From: BHER01 sp051652245
GTDB taxonomy: Bacteria > Bacillota_I > Bacilli_A > Culicoidibacterales > Culicoidibacteraceae
Assembly: GCA_051652245.1 (NCBI GenBank)
Contig: JBOFTV010000054.1
Coordinates: 1 to 47,773, forward strand
DNA: 47,773 nucleotides
Direction of reading: 5' to 3'
Shown: positions 40,827-47,773 of the stretch, one piece after another
Layout of the letters: each line of letters opens with the position of its first letter
Position numbering within the stretch: the stretch's first letter is position 1
Position numbers and translations under genes: made by a program
The notes under the pieces: model-generated
Told to the model about the DNA's origin: nothing
Database searches by the model: none
What the model saw: only the letters and a program-made list of their open reading frames with translations

Positions 40827-40871
40827 AATATACCATGTTTCCCACACTTTGTAAATTGTTTTCTACACTTT
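40827..40871 (-). promoter_or_regulatory. Promoter and tandem operator of the ROK-nagA operon
   Basis: On the minus strand TTTACA (40855-40850), 17 bp, TATATT (40832-40827). A 14-bp direct repeat GTTTYCYACACTTT (plus-strand sense) lies at 40837-40850 and 40858-40871, period 21 bp (two helical turns). One copy fills the spacer and the other lies just upstream of the -35, so a bound protein would block polymerase. The RpiR fusion at the far end of the cluster is the obvious candidate ligand. Confidence 0.65.
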
Positions 40872-40910
40872 TTAAATTAATGTAAATCATTTTCTTTTAA
40901 TCCCCTAGCT

Positions 40911-40940
40911 AAAAAAAAGACTGGCCCAAATGGTCCAATC
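40911..40940 (-). terminator. Terminator of the truncated glycosyltransferase gene
   Basis: GACTGG (40919-40924) pairs with CCAATC (40935-40940) including one G-T pair, with further GG/CC pairs inside. A T-run (complement of 40911-40918) follows on the minus strand. It separates this gene from the ROK-nagA promoter. Confidence 0.65.
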
Positions 40941-40955
40941 TCCGCTAAACACGCT

Positions 40956-41726
40956 CTACATTCCCTGATTATTTCTTATCCCCGTTTCGACGACTTTTCG
41001 TCCAATAGCAGTATTTGCTACCAAATGGATCAGCTTATTATAAACTGCTAGCTTTGGCTCAATAAAACGGGTGAACAAGTCCTTTTTTATGTATATCTTT
41101 CTCTCGATCACCTCAAAAGACGGCATCGCATAAAATGCTTTCCTTACTTTCTTTCTACTTAAAATAAACTCAGCATCTAAGATCAAAAAGAACTCACTCG
41201 ACGTATACTTGAGTGCATTATTAATATTCTCTTGTTTCCCCTCCCTATTCGCCTCACGGCTAATATAATTTAAATTAGCTAGCAACGCTTTTTTCGCTAA
41301 TTTTGGTCTACTTCCATCATCACAAATATAGACATGCTTATTTACCAAGACCATTTTTGTGGCTTCCATTGCTGCAGCAATCACCAGCTTAATATCCTCA
41401 TCCCTTGTGCAAATCAGAATATCAACACTTGCTTCATCCTCGCTACCGATAACAATTCGCTCTTCCTTCCGATCAAATAAAAACAAAAAAGTAAACAGAA
41501 TGAACACAAGTGTGCTACCCGTCTCTATAAAAACCAAAAAAAATGTAAAGCCACCACCCCATATTGTTGACAACTTCATCGTAAACAGCAACCTCCAAAC
41601 CAGATAACATGCCACCGTAATCACTGACAAATAGAGATATAATTGCTTAATAATATTATACCTCCTAGCAAACCATGACAGCAAAAAAATTGTCCCCCAT
41701 AAAAACATGTAAATAGTTATCCCCAT
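40956..41726 (-). CDS. Truncated BcsA-like glycosyltransferase
   Basis: A 256-residue shortened paralogue of the next gene. Three N-terminal helices and the start of the GT-A domain match it closely (VDILICTRDEDIKLVIAAA against VDIFICTYNEDISLVIATA; YICDDGSR; FFLILDAEF). After DAE (position of DAD) some 40 residues are missing. It resumes with DLFTRFIEPKLAVYNKLIH and stops shortly after, lacking TED, QxxRW and all later helices. It cannot be a working synthase. ATG 41726 fits AGGGGAG better than the GTG at 41735. Upstream sequences are also alike, so it arose by tandem duplication followed by decay. It may be a pseudogene, although the frame is open. Confidence 0.75.
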   Translation of the reverse strand: MGITIYMFLWGTIFLLSWFARRYNIIKQLYLYLSVITVACYLVWRLLFTMKLSTIWGGGFTFFLVFIETGSTLVFILFTFLFLFDRKEERIVIGSEDEASVDILICTRDEDIKLVIAAAMEATKMVLVNKHVYICDDGSRPKLAKKALLANLNYISREANREGKQENINNALKYTSSEFFLILDAEFILSRKKVRKAFYAMPSFEVIERKIYIKKDLFTRFIEPKLAVYNKLIHLVANTAIGRKVVETGIRNNQGM

Positions 41727-41985
41727 AACTTTCACTCCCCTTTGTATCTAGCATACCATTTTTGCGATAAACTATCAATAATTAAATCCCTTTTTCACTT
41801 TTTGAGCAAAAAAAGTCATCATTCTGATCATACTCATAACGCAAAAAATTGAACCACTGGAACTATGGACAAAATTACCCAAAAGATAATCTAGAACAAA
41901 ACAAAATTACACTAAATTAGGCGATCTCCATTTTCACTCCCTGGCCCGCTTTTTTTTAAAATCAATGATAACAAAAAGTTCTCCG

Positions 41986-43821
41986 CTATATTTCTTTTGC
42001 TGCATGTAAATTATTAGCATAAAAATACATTATCCGCATCGCCGTATCAACATCCGTTTTATCAAAGTAAAAAGCAACACTCTTTTCACCAATATTAATA
42101 CATTTTGCATTTATGATAAGTCCCGTTAGTATTACTTCAAAGCGATAGCTATAGCCTAGTTGAAATTGATGATTGCGCGTTTTACTAATACTAAAACCAG
42201 CATAACTCATCCGCGTTGCTCGTAACAAAACGTCATCCACAAGCACTTCCATATCAATTGAAATACTTAAAGCCTCAGCAACTGAATCAACCTTGTGCCT
42301 AAATGCAACAGAAATCGCAAATAATAAACCATAAATATTATATATTGTCCATAGGCTACAAATAATTATTCCTGGTATATAACCACTATTTAATTCCCAG
42401 TTGATAACAGCAATAACAAGCGCACTCAAACACCAGCATAATAAAAGCAAATGAGGGATAATTACAGCGAAATCATTTTGCTTACTCTGGGAGAAGCTTT
42501 TTTGGGTAACGATAAATTTCTTTTCTGATTTTACCAGCTCCTTTATTATCGCACCTGCATGAATTGGGGCCATTAAGGTGTCATAAATATGCGACTCATT
42601 AAAATTTCTTGGCTTCCCAATTAATAAGTTAAAGCTAAGTGAAATAACAATTAACGTTGGGACAACAAAGTAGAAAAATGAGCGCATATCCATTTTAACA
42701 ATAAATAGTCCAAACATCATAAACAATGTTGGTGCGATGATATAGACAAGCTTTTGAAAAGATGTAAACCAGTATAAATATAAATTAAGGTACAGTATCT
42801 TTTGAATTAGTGATAACTTTTTCAACTTTAGCGGATTATAAAAGCGAAACGTTTGCAGTGTTCCCCGTGCCCAGCGCTGCCGCTGTGACTTTAAATCAGC
42901 TAGTCGATACGGGGCCATTCCTAGCGCCATTATTTCATTCACATATTTAGTAATATAGCCACCCGCTTGTAAAAATAAGCCTGTTGCCATATCTTCGGTA
43001 ATACTTTTTAAGGGAATTCCACCAATTGCCTCAATTGCTGTTCGCCTAATTACCGCGTTTGTGCCGATATGAATCATCGCATTATAAACCGATAATCTGG
43101 GTTCAATAAACCGCATAAATAAATCTTGTTCGTTGTGCATATTATTTTGCAGCAATTGGAACGGATCCTTATTATAAAATGTTTGTGGAAACTGAACCAT
43201 CCCGACCTGCTCATCATTAAAATTAACCATTGCCCGTAAAATAATATCTTCTTTGGGAATAAAATCCGCATCTAATACAAGAAAAAATTCCCCCGTTGTC
43301 TGCCTAAGTGCATTATTAATATTACCAGCTTTTGCATTATCATTATTCTCACGGCTTAGATACTGCACATCATAGCGTGCTGCCTTTTGCTTTAATTCCT
43401 CACGATTACCATCATCACAGATATAAATTTTCTTATTGGCGTATGCAATTGTTTTAGCAGCAATAGCCGTTGCAATTACCAAACTGATATCCTCATTATA
43501 AGTACAAATAAAAATGTCCACAGTCGCCTTATCGGATATCTCACCCACACTACTTTCTGCTTTTTCAGTAGACAAAAATAAAAAAATGAAAACAATAAAC
43601 ACAAAAGCACTAACGACCTCGGACAAAAACAGCACTAGCGAAAAGAAGCCAACAAATCCCGTCTCAAAGTTCAACGTATAAATTAGCCGCCATAAAATAT
43701 AAAACAAAACAATCATTACCGTTAGATAGATATATACCTTTTTAACCTTCTCCTTTTTTTTAGCTATCAAATATAATAGAAAAAGTCCCCCTAATAAACA
43801 AATATAAGCAATTATCCCCAT
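41986..43821 (-). CDS. BcsA-like processive membrane glycosyltransferase
   Basis: A 611-residue family-2 glycosyltransferase of the cellulose-synthase type. Membrane helices precede the GT domain (three, to about 85) and follow it (several, 330-520). GT motifs: DDG (136-138), DAD (184-186), TED (275-277) and QRQRW (313-317), so a beta-linked polysaccharide is expected. The C-terminal 100 residues look like a PilZ domain (RMSYAGFSI in the D-x-S-x-x-G position), but the RxxxR switch is not clear, so c-di-GMP control is doubtful. ATG 43821 is used because AAAGGGGGAG precedes it. No partner bcs gene is in the window. It follows the transaminase gene on the same strand but has its own leader. Confidence 0.88.
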   Translation of the reverse strand: MGIIAYICLLGGLFLLYLIAKKKEKVKKVYIYLTVMIVLFYILWRLIYTLNFETGFVGFFSLVLFLSEVVSAFVFIVFIFLFLSTEKAESSVGEISDKATVDIFICTYNEDISLVIATAIAAKTIAYANKKIYICDDGNREELKQKAARYDVQYLSRENNDNAKAGNINNALRQTTGEFFLVLDADFIPKEDIILRAMVNFNDEQVGMVQFPQTFYNKDPFQLLQNNMHNEQDLFMRFIEPRLSVYNAMIHIGTNAVIRRTAIEAIGGIPLKSITEDMATGLFLQAGGYITKYVNEIMALGMAPYRLADLKSQRQRWARGTLQTFRFYNPLKLKKLSLIQKILYLNLYLYWFTSFQKLVYIIAPTLFMMFGLFIVKMDMRSFFYFVVPTLIVISLSFNLLIGKPRNFNESHIYDTLMAPIHAGAIIKELVKSEKKFIVTQKSFSQSKQNDFAVIIPHLLLLCWCLSALVIAVINWELNSGYIPGIIICSLWTIYNIYGLLFAISVAFRHKVDSVAEALSISIDMEVLVDDVLLRATRMSYAGFSISKTRNHQFQLGYSYRFEVILTGLIINAKCINIGEKSVAFYFDKTDVDTAMRIMYFYANNLHAAKEI

Positions 43822-43908
43822 AATATGCTCCCCCTTTGTTTTTAAGCATACCATTTTTTAGTTCATCTTTCAATAATTTTTATTTTTATTTTCACATTTT
43901 ACCTAAAA

Positions 43909-43938
43909 TAAAAAAAAGACTGAACTATTCATTCAATC
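43909..43938 (-). terminator. Terminator of the transaminase gene
   Basis: GACTGAA (43918-43924) pairs with TTCAATC (43932-43938) with one G-T pair; on the minus strand T-run 43917-43910 follows. It starts 17 nt after the stop codon at 43955. Confidence 0.75.
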
Positions 43939-43954
43939 AATTTCTCGGCGGGAA

Positions 43955-44815
43955 TTAAACTAATACTCCACACTTTTCAATAATCACATCTTCATATAAT
44001 TTAGCAAGTTTACGGGTAATTGGGCCGGGTGTTCCATCGCCAACTAACATGCCATCAATTCTTACAATTGCCATGACTTCACAGAGGGTACTTGATAAAA
44101 ATACTTCATCTGCACTTTGTAAAAAGTCCACGGTAAAATCACCTTCAACGAGCTTAATCCCTGCTTTATTTGCACAATCGACAATTACAATTTTCGTAAT
44201 TCCTGGTAAAATTAAATTATCATTTTGATGTGTATAAATAATACCATCTTTAACCATCATAATATTAGAAGATGAACCTTCTGTTACAATCCCATCACGG
44301 TGTTGAATGACTTCGGCAACGCCGGCTTTTGCTGCCTCATTTTTAGCTAAAACATTCCCTAGTAAACTAATTGACTTCACGTCACATTTCAACCATCGTA
44401 AATCAGGAATAATCACAACATCAACACCACTATTAATTTTCTCAACTTGGCGTGCCATCTCCACCGTAAATCCTGAGAGTACTGGTTTAGAAACACTAAC
44501 ATCGGGAAAGAAATGATTGCGGGCAATCCCATCACCACGACTAACTTGGAGATAAATATAACCTTCTCTAAGTCCATTAACTTCAACTAAACCTTTTAAT
44601 AATTCCTCTAATTCTTCTACTGTAAATGGCAATGTCATCTCAATTTTTCGCGCACCATCAAAAAGTCTTTGATTATGCTCCTCTAAGGTAAACAAAATTC
44701 CATTATGGACACGAATTACTTCATACAAACCATCACCAAACTGGTAACCACGATCATGAAAATCGACTTTCACATTTTCGACATCAATAATTTCATTTTT
44801 CCATATAACTTTCAT
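43955..44815 (-). CDS. dat: D-amino acid (D-alanine) transaminase
   Basis: A 286-residue PLP enzyme of fold type IV. HDRGYQFGDGLYE (20-32), the PLP lysine K147 in CDVKSISLL, E179 in VTEGSSSN, and the last phosphate loop SSTLCEVMAI are those of D-alanine aminotransferase, which makes D-glutamate and D-alanine for peptidoglycan. RWLKCDVKS is typical for D-specific rather than branched-chain enzymes. GAGGAGC lies 11 bases before the ATG; TATAAT is seen a little further upstream on the minus strand. Single gene with its own terminator. Confidence 0.93.
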   Translation of the reverse strand: MKVIWKNEIIDVENVKVDFHDRGYQFGDGLYEVIRVHNGILFTLEEHNQRLFDGARKIEMTLPFTVEELEELLKGLVEVNGLREGYIYLQVSRGDGIARNHFFPDVSVSKPVLSGFTVEMARQVEKINSGVDVVIIPDLRWLKCDVKSISLLGNVLAKNEAAKAGVAEVIQHRDGIVTEGSSSNIMMVKDGIIYTHQNDNLILPGITKIVIVDCANKAGIKLVEGDFTVDFLQSADEVFLSSTLCEVMAIVRIDGMLVGDGTPGPITRKLAKLYEDVIIEKCGVLV

Positions 44816-44978
44816 ACTAAGTTGCTCCTCATTTTTTTCTTTTTTACCATTATACTACAAAATGAGCTTGTTTGGGGGGAAAAACTTTACTTTTTTAGAT
44901 ACCTGCAAACACAAAAGTGGGCTAGAGCTTAGGCAACTATGAACTTCTGATGCTTTATTTCCAGATAAAATCACAGAT

Positions 44979-45593
44979 TTAGCTGCAGACCATTTCCATA
45001 TCTTTACCCGTGTCAATTGCAACTAATCCTGCCGTGGTTTGGTAATACCAAAGTACTTTAAATATTTTTGTCCCACCAGGTAAAGTCACATCAAAGCCAA
45101 CTTCAATATCACCTATTTCTCCCGGAGCAATTGTCATTGGGAACACATCTGGAATTATATACGCCTCAAGTACCTCACCACGACCACCAGAAAATAGTTC
45201 CATTTGCGGTTTCGACTCTTTTTTTTCACCTAAAATATCATAAATAATATTATTTTTAGTGATAACGACATCACTATCACTGACATTCTTTAGGGAAAAG
45301 CCAAAAACATGATGTGAATGGCACAATCGTCCGTCCTCTGAATCAAATTTACTAGTCGTCGTTCCAATTCCATTAAAAGCAATACTTATGCCCTCACTAT
45401 TAATTGTCGTCCACGGACTCATCACGCGCCGATCACGCTGAAATGTAATTGGAGCATTGCTTTGAGAAAGCGATTTTCCATTATTTTTTTGATACTGGTA
45501 GCGATTAATTAGCTTACTATAAACAAACATTCCTCCCCAAGTACCAACAATTAGAGCAATAACGATAATAATTATAATATACTGTTTTTTCAA
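44979..45593 (-). CDS. Membrane-anchored protein of the ABC operon
   Basis: A 204-residue protein: one N-terminal helix (about 4-26, rich in Ile/Val) and an outer domain without a lipobox, so anchored by the uncleaved helix. The outer part is beta-rich with an Ig-like pattern (GFSLKNVSDSDVVITKNNI; TIAPGEIGDIEVGFDVTLPG), recalling DUF4352-type envelope proteins. The single CHSHH segment near 92-96 and a lone Cys at the end are notable. It overlaps the ATPase gene by four bases, so it is likely an accessory of that exporter. The family is not recognised with certainty. Confidence 0.65.
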   Translation of the reverse strand: MKKQYIIIIIVIALIVGTWGGMFVYSKLINRYQYQKNNGKSLSQSNAPITFQRDRRVMSPWTTINSEGISIAFNGIGTTTSKFDSEDGRLCHSHHVFGFSLKNVSDSDVVITKNNIIYDILGEKKESKPQMELFSGGRGEVLEAYIIPDVFPMTIAPGEIGDIEVGFDVTLPGGTKIFKVLWYYQTTAGLVAIDTGKDMEMVCS

Positions 45594-46291
45594 CTTACAT
45601 CACTCCTTTGATTTTTAATTACACCATCAACTATTTCAACAACTCGCATACAAGCTTTTGCTACAAGGGGATCATGTGTGACAATCAGGATTGTCATCCC
45701 CATTTCTTGATTAATACGTTGCAATAAATTCATCATTTCCTGGCTTGTTTTAACATCTAAAGCACCAGTTGGCTCATCTGCTAATAAAATTCCAGGGTTA
45801 TTTACCAGCGCCCGCGCTATCGCAACCCGCTGTTTTTGACCACCACTTAGCGTATCGACATTTTTATCAATCAACTCGAGGCAATTCATTTGAGTTAATA
45901 TCTCAATAACACGTTGCTTACGAATTTTGGGTTTAACACCTGCATAAACAAGTGGTATCTCAATATTTTCTAATGCGGTAAATTCCGCAATAAGTGCAAA
46001 CTGCTGCACAATGAACCCAACTTTCTTATTACGGAACTCTGCCTTTTTTTTATCGGTATTGTAAGAAAAAATACTCCGCCCATCCAGCTCATAAACACCA
46101 TTTGTTGGTGCTTCAATTCCCCCAATAATATTAAGCATCGTTGTTTTTCCACTACCACTTTTCCCCATTATTGCTACAACTTCACCCGCTTCTATTTCAA
46201 GATTCACATCCGTTAAAATTGGTATTTCAGCTCCATTTTTCTTTTTAGGGATTATTTTTTTTTCAATATTTTTACAGTATATTTTCACCAT
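45590..46291 (-). CDS. ABC transporter ATPase, MacB/LolD type (second system)
   Basis: A 233-residue ATPase with intact motifs: Walker A GKSGSGKT near 42-49, Q-loop IVQQFALI, signature LSGGQKQRVAIARAL, Walker B ILLADE and the switch H in VTHD. It matches the group that serves FtsX-type permeases, like the ATPase at 9025. Two permease-like genes lie upstream and an anchored protein downstream, forming one operon that continues past the right edge. The substrate is unknown. Confidence 0.92.
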   Translation of the reverse strand: MVKIYCKNIEKKIIPKKKNGAEIPILTDVNLEIEAGEVVAIMGKSGSGKTTMLNIIGGIEAPTNGVYELDGRSIFSYNTDKKKAEFRNKKVGFIVQQFALIAEFTALENIEIPLVYAGVKPKIRKQRVIEILTQMNCLELIDKNVDTLSGGQKQRVAIARALVNNPGILLADEPTGALDVKTSQEMMNLLQRINQEMGMTILIVTHDPLVAKACMRVVEIVDGVIKNQRSDVS

Positions 46292-46296
46292 ATTCC

Positions 46297-47358
46297 CTAC
46301 TTTCTAATTTGTTTTCCTATTTCATCATTTTTTTGCAAGCGCAAGCATTTTACCATAAGACATAAGCCCAACCAATATATTAGCGCGTAGAGTAAGAACC
46401 TAATTATTTCTGGTTTTAGCTCAATAACACCATCAAAAATAATCGGTGGTGCAAATACCCACAAGAAAACAAATGCCAATTGGACACCCAAAAGGCAGAG
46501 TATTCCAACCTCGCTAAACTTACTTCGCTCGATGACCTTATTTGTTGCACCAAGACACATAAAAATTGCATCCTCTTTTAATGTTGTCAGTGACTTTTGC
46601 CTAGAAATAAAATAGACACAAATTCCCCCTAAAAAATTAATAAAGAAAAATTGACCCAGCTGACCAAAAAGTTGCATTTGTATGTATTGACTATACTCTT
46701 GCTTTTGCGTTGTAACATTCAGCACGCTGTAGTTATTTTTGACCAAAAGTGGCATTATCTGCCAGTACTGCTGTGTTGTTAAAAATAAATTATACTGTGT
46801 CGGTTCCGCCTCTATTTCTACTAGCACCCCTTTACCCTTTTCTAACAACACTTCCTCTTCAATTGAAATGTATTGCTCAATATAATCCTTCATCGCTAAA
46901 GTTGGGCTAATTGGGGCTAATGGGTGTAATTGATTCCTCTCAAGTACAGTAAAACTTGGCCAACCTGTTAACTTCGTTAGATCTGGTCGTGTTGATTTTA
47001 CGTTACGACCACCGATGATAATTGACTCCCTATCATCATCAAAATTATAACTACCTGTAATAATTGAAATGTTTTGTTGCTGATACTCTGGCTGTAGTAG
47101 CTGCTTCGAGGTCGTATAGCTAATTTTCTGTTCCTTTAATTCCGTATCGATTAAATTTGTTTTGTCTTGATTAGCCATCTTTTCAAACCTAATTTGAATG
47201 TCATTGCTACCCAATTGCTTTTGCTCGAGAATACTATACTTCCTATAAAACTGGATAAATTCACCAAAAACGTACGTCTGTGACAACATGAAGGCTAGAA
47301 TAATCAGTAAAAAAAGATTTAATATTTTTGATTTAACTAAGCGGTTAATAATATACAT
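46297..47358 (-). CDS. FtsX-like permease subunit
   Basis: A 353-residue membrane protein. One N-terminal helix (about 12-32), an outer domain of about 190 residues, and three helices toward the C-terminus (around 232-248, 286-308 and 316-334) follow the FtsX topology. The segment LKEDAIFMCLGATNKVIERSKFSEV carries the small-residue GA turn seen after the second helix in such permeases. It shares one base with the upstream permease-like gene and is six bases from the ATPase. It probably forms a heterodimer or split permease with the gene to its right. Confidence 0.75.
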   Translation of the reverse strand: MYIINRLVKSKILNLFLLIILAFMLSQTYVFGEFIQFYRKYSILEQKQLGSNDIQIRFEKMANQDKTNLIDTELKEQKISYTTSKQLLQPEYQQQNISIITGSYNFDDDRESIIIGGRNVKSTRPDLTKLTGWPSFTVLERNQLHPLAPISPTLAMKDYIEQYISIEEEVLLEKGKGVLVEIEAEPTQYNLFLTTQQYWQIMPLLVKNNYSVLNVTTQKQEYSQYIQMQLFGQLGQFFFINFLGGICVYFISRQKSLTTLKEDAIFMCLGATNKVIERSKFSEVGILCLLGVQLAFVFLWVFAPPIIFDGVIELKPEIIRFLLYALIYWLGLCLMVKCLRLQKNDEIGKQIRK

Positions 47359-47773
47359 TACACATCTTCCCCCTTATTCAAAAACCGCTTATAATCAACT
47401 AAACTAATATAAATCAATTGAATTAGCAAAGCACATATCATGAAAATCAGATAAATAACCGCTAAGATGAAATACATCTCTACTCTCATTATCCCAAGTA
47501 GCGGTAATAAAATAATGGTGGAAACACCATTTAACGCAAACAATAATAGCATTAAAATGACACCTGTGCTTAAAAAATACTGACTATTTTTGAGCAGAAG
47601 ATTCAATGTCCGCGCACCACAAATTTTACGAATCACTGTTTCATAATGATGTTTTTTCTGCCACAGGAAAATAGCCGATCCAAGAACACATAAAGCAAAA
47701 TAAAAATGGCGTGCTCCAAATATATCAATTAATTCCACTATTTTTTCCCATGTTAGCTGCTTGTGTACCAATG
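47358..47773 (-). CDS. FtsX-like permease, C-terminal part (runs off the window)
   Basis: 137 codons are visible, and the frame is open to the right edge. The apparent start at 47771 is a TTG with no space for a ribosome site, so the true start is outside. Three helices (about 24-37, 68-88 and 95-120) surround the motif VIRKICGARTLNLLLKNSQY, the conserved R-x-x-GA loop of FtsX permeases. This is the C-terminal membrane half of a permease. It shares one base with the next gene and belongs to the same exporter operon. Confidence 0.7.
   Translation of the reverse strand, partial: LVHKQLTWEKIVELIDIFGARHFYFALCVLGSAIFLWQKKHHYETVIRKICGARTLNLLLKNSQYFLSTGVILMLLLFALNGVSTIILLPLLGIMRVEMYFILAVIYLIFMICALLIQLIYISLVDYKRFLNKGEDV

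Noticed and set aside
41727..41985. Gene or hairpin terminator between the two glycosyltransferases
   Set aside because: Only AT-rich DNA with no clear frame, ribosome site or stable stem with a T-run.
1..47773. CRISPR array, tRNA, rRNA, replication origin or prophage
   Set aside because: No regularly spaced repeat array, tRNA-like cloverleaf ending, rRNA segment, DnaA-box cluster or phage structural gene was seen in reading both strands.

Overview
The window is AT-rich DNA from a low-GC Gram-positive bacterium (Bacillota, probably Lactobacillales or a relative). The basis is purine-rich Shine-Dalgarno sites before nearly every gene, U-tailed intrinsic terminators, an Mga-type regulator, PASTA domains, LapB-type surface repeats like those of Listeria, and a sulfhydrylation-type methionine operon. 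Genus cannot be set from sequence alone. No rRNA, tRNA, CRISPR array or intact mobile element was seen. Almost everything is on the minus strand; the main exception is the methionine operon (17.0-24.9 kb).

Layout. 1-1.4 kb: decayed DNA with an IS3-family remnant and an unidentified gene remnant. 1.4-8 kb: a cupin-like small protein, a large secreted chitinase with two LapB-type and three near-identical C-terminal modules, an Mga-like regulator, then a gene graveyard holding a decayed paralogue of the chitinase ends. 7.6-15.2 kb: an envelope-stress-like block. A two-component system, a permease and an ABC ATPase with degenerate catalytic motifs form one operon; an FtsX-type permease, a normal ATPase and a PASTA-only membrane protein form the next. 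Both operons carry the same TTAACA-N5-TWAACA box at the same distance from the -10. 15.3-16.9 kb: tandem alpha/beta hydrolases.

17.0-24.9 kb: metY-metA-patB-metE-homocysteine methyltransferase/MTHF reductase, preceded by a promoter, a 12-codon Met-rich leader peptide and a strong terminator just before metY. This looks like ribosome-mediated attenuation sensing Met-tRNA, in a lineage where T-box or SAM riboswitches would be expected; neither was recognised. 24.9-27.6 kb: NAD salvage operon (unknown protein, pncB, nadE, small conserved protein). 27.7-28.7 kb: a small-protein/GNAT pair resembling a toxin-antitoxin module.

28.9-40.9 kb: a candidate undescribed catabolic cluster. One promoter with a tandem operator drives ROK kinase, NagA, a multi-pass transporter, a hydantoinase/oxoprolinase-type ATPase, an HExxH protein, an FAD oxidoreductase and a GH38 alpha-mannosidase. 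A ROK-RpiR fusion with its own promoter follows and is the likely regulator. The set suggests uptake and breakdown of a glycosylated or acetamido-sugar conjugate containing a cyclic amide; the substrate is unknown.

40.9-47.8 kb: a tandem pair of BcsA-like membrane glycosyltransferases (one full, one truncated), a D-amino acid transaminase, and part of another ABC exporter operon that runs off the right edge.
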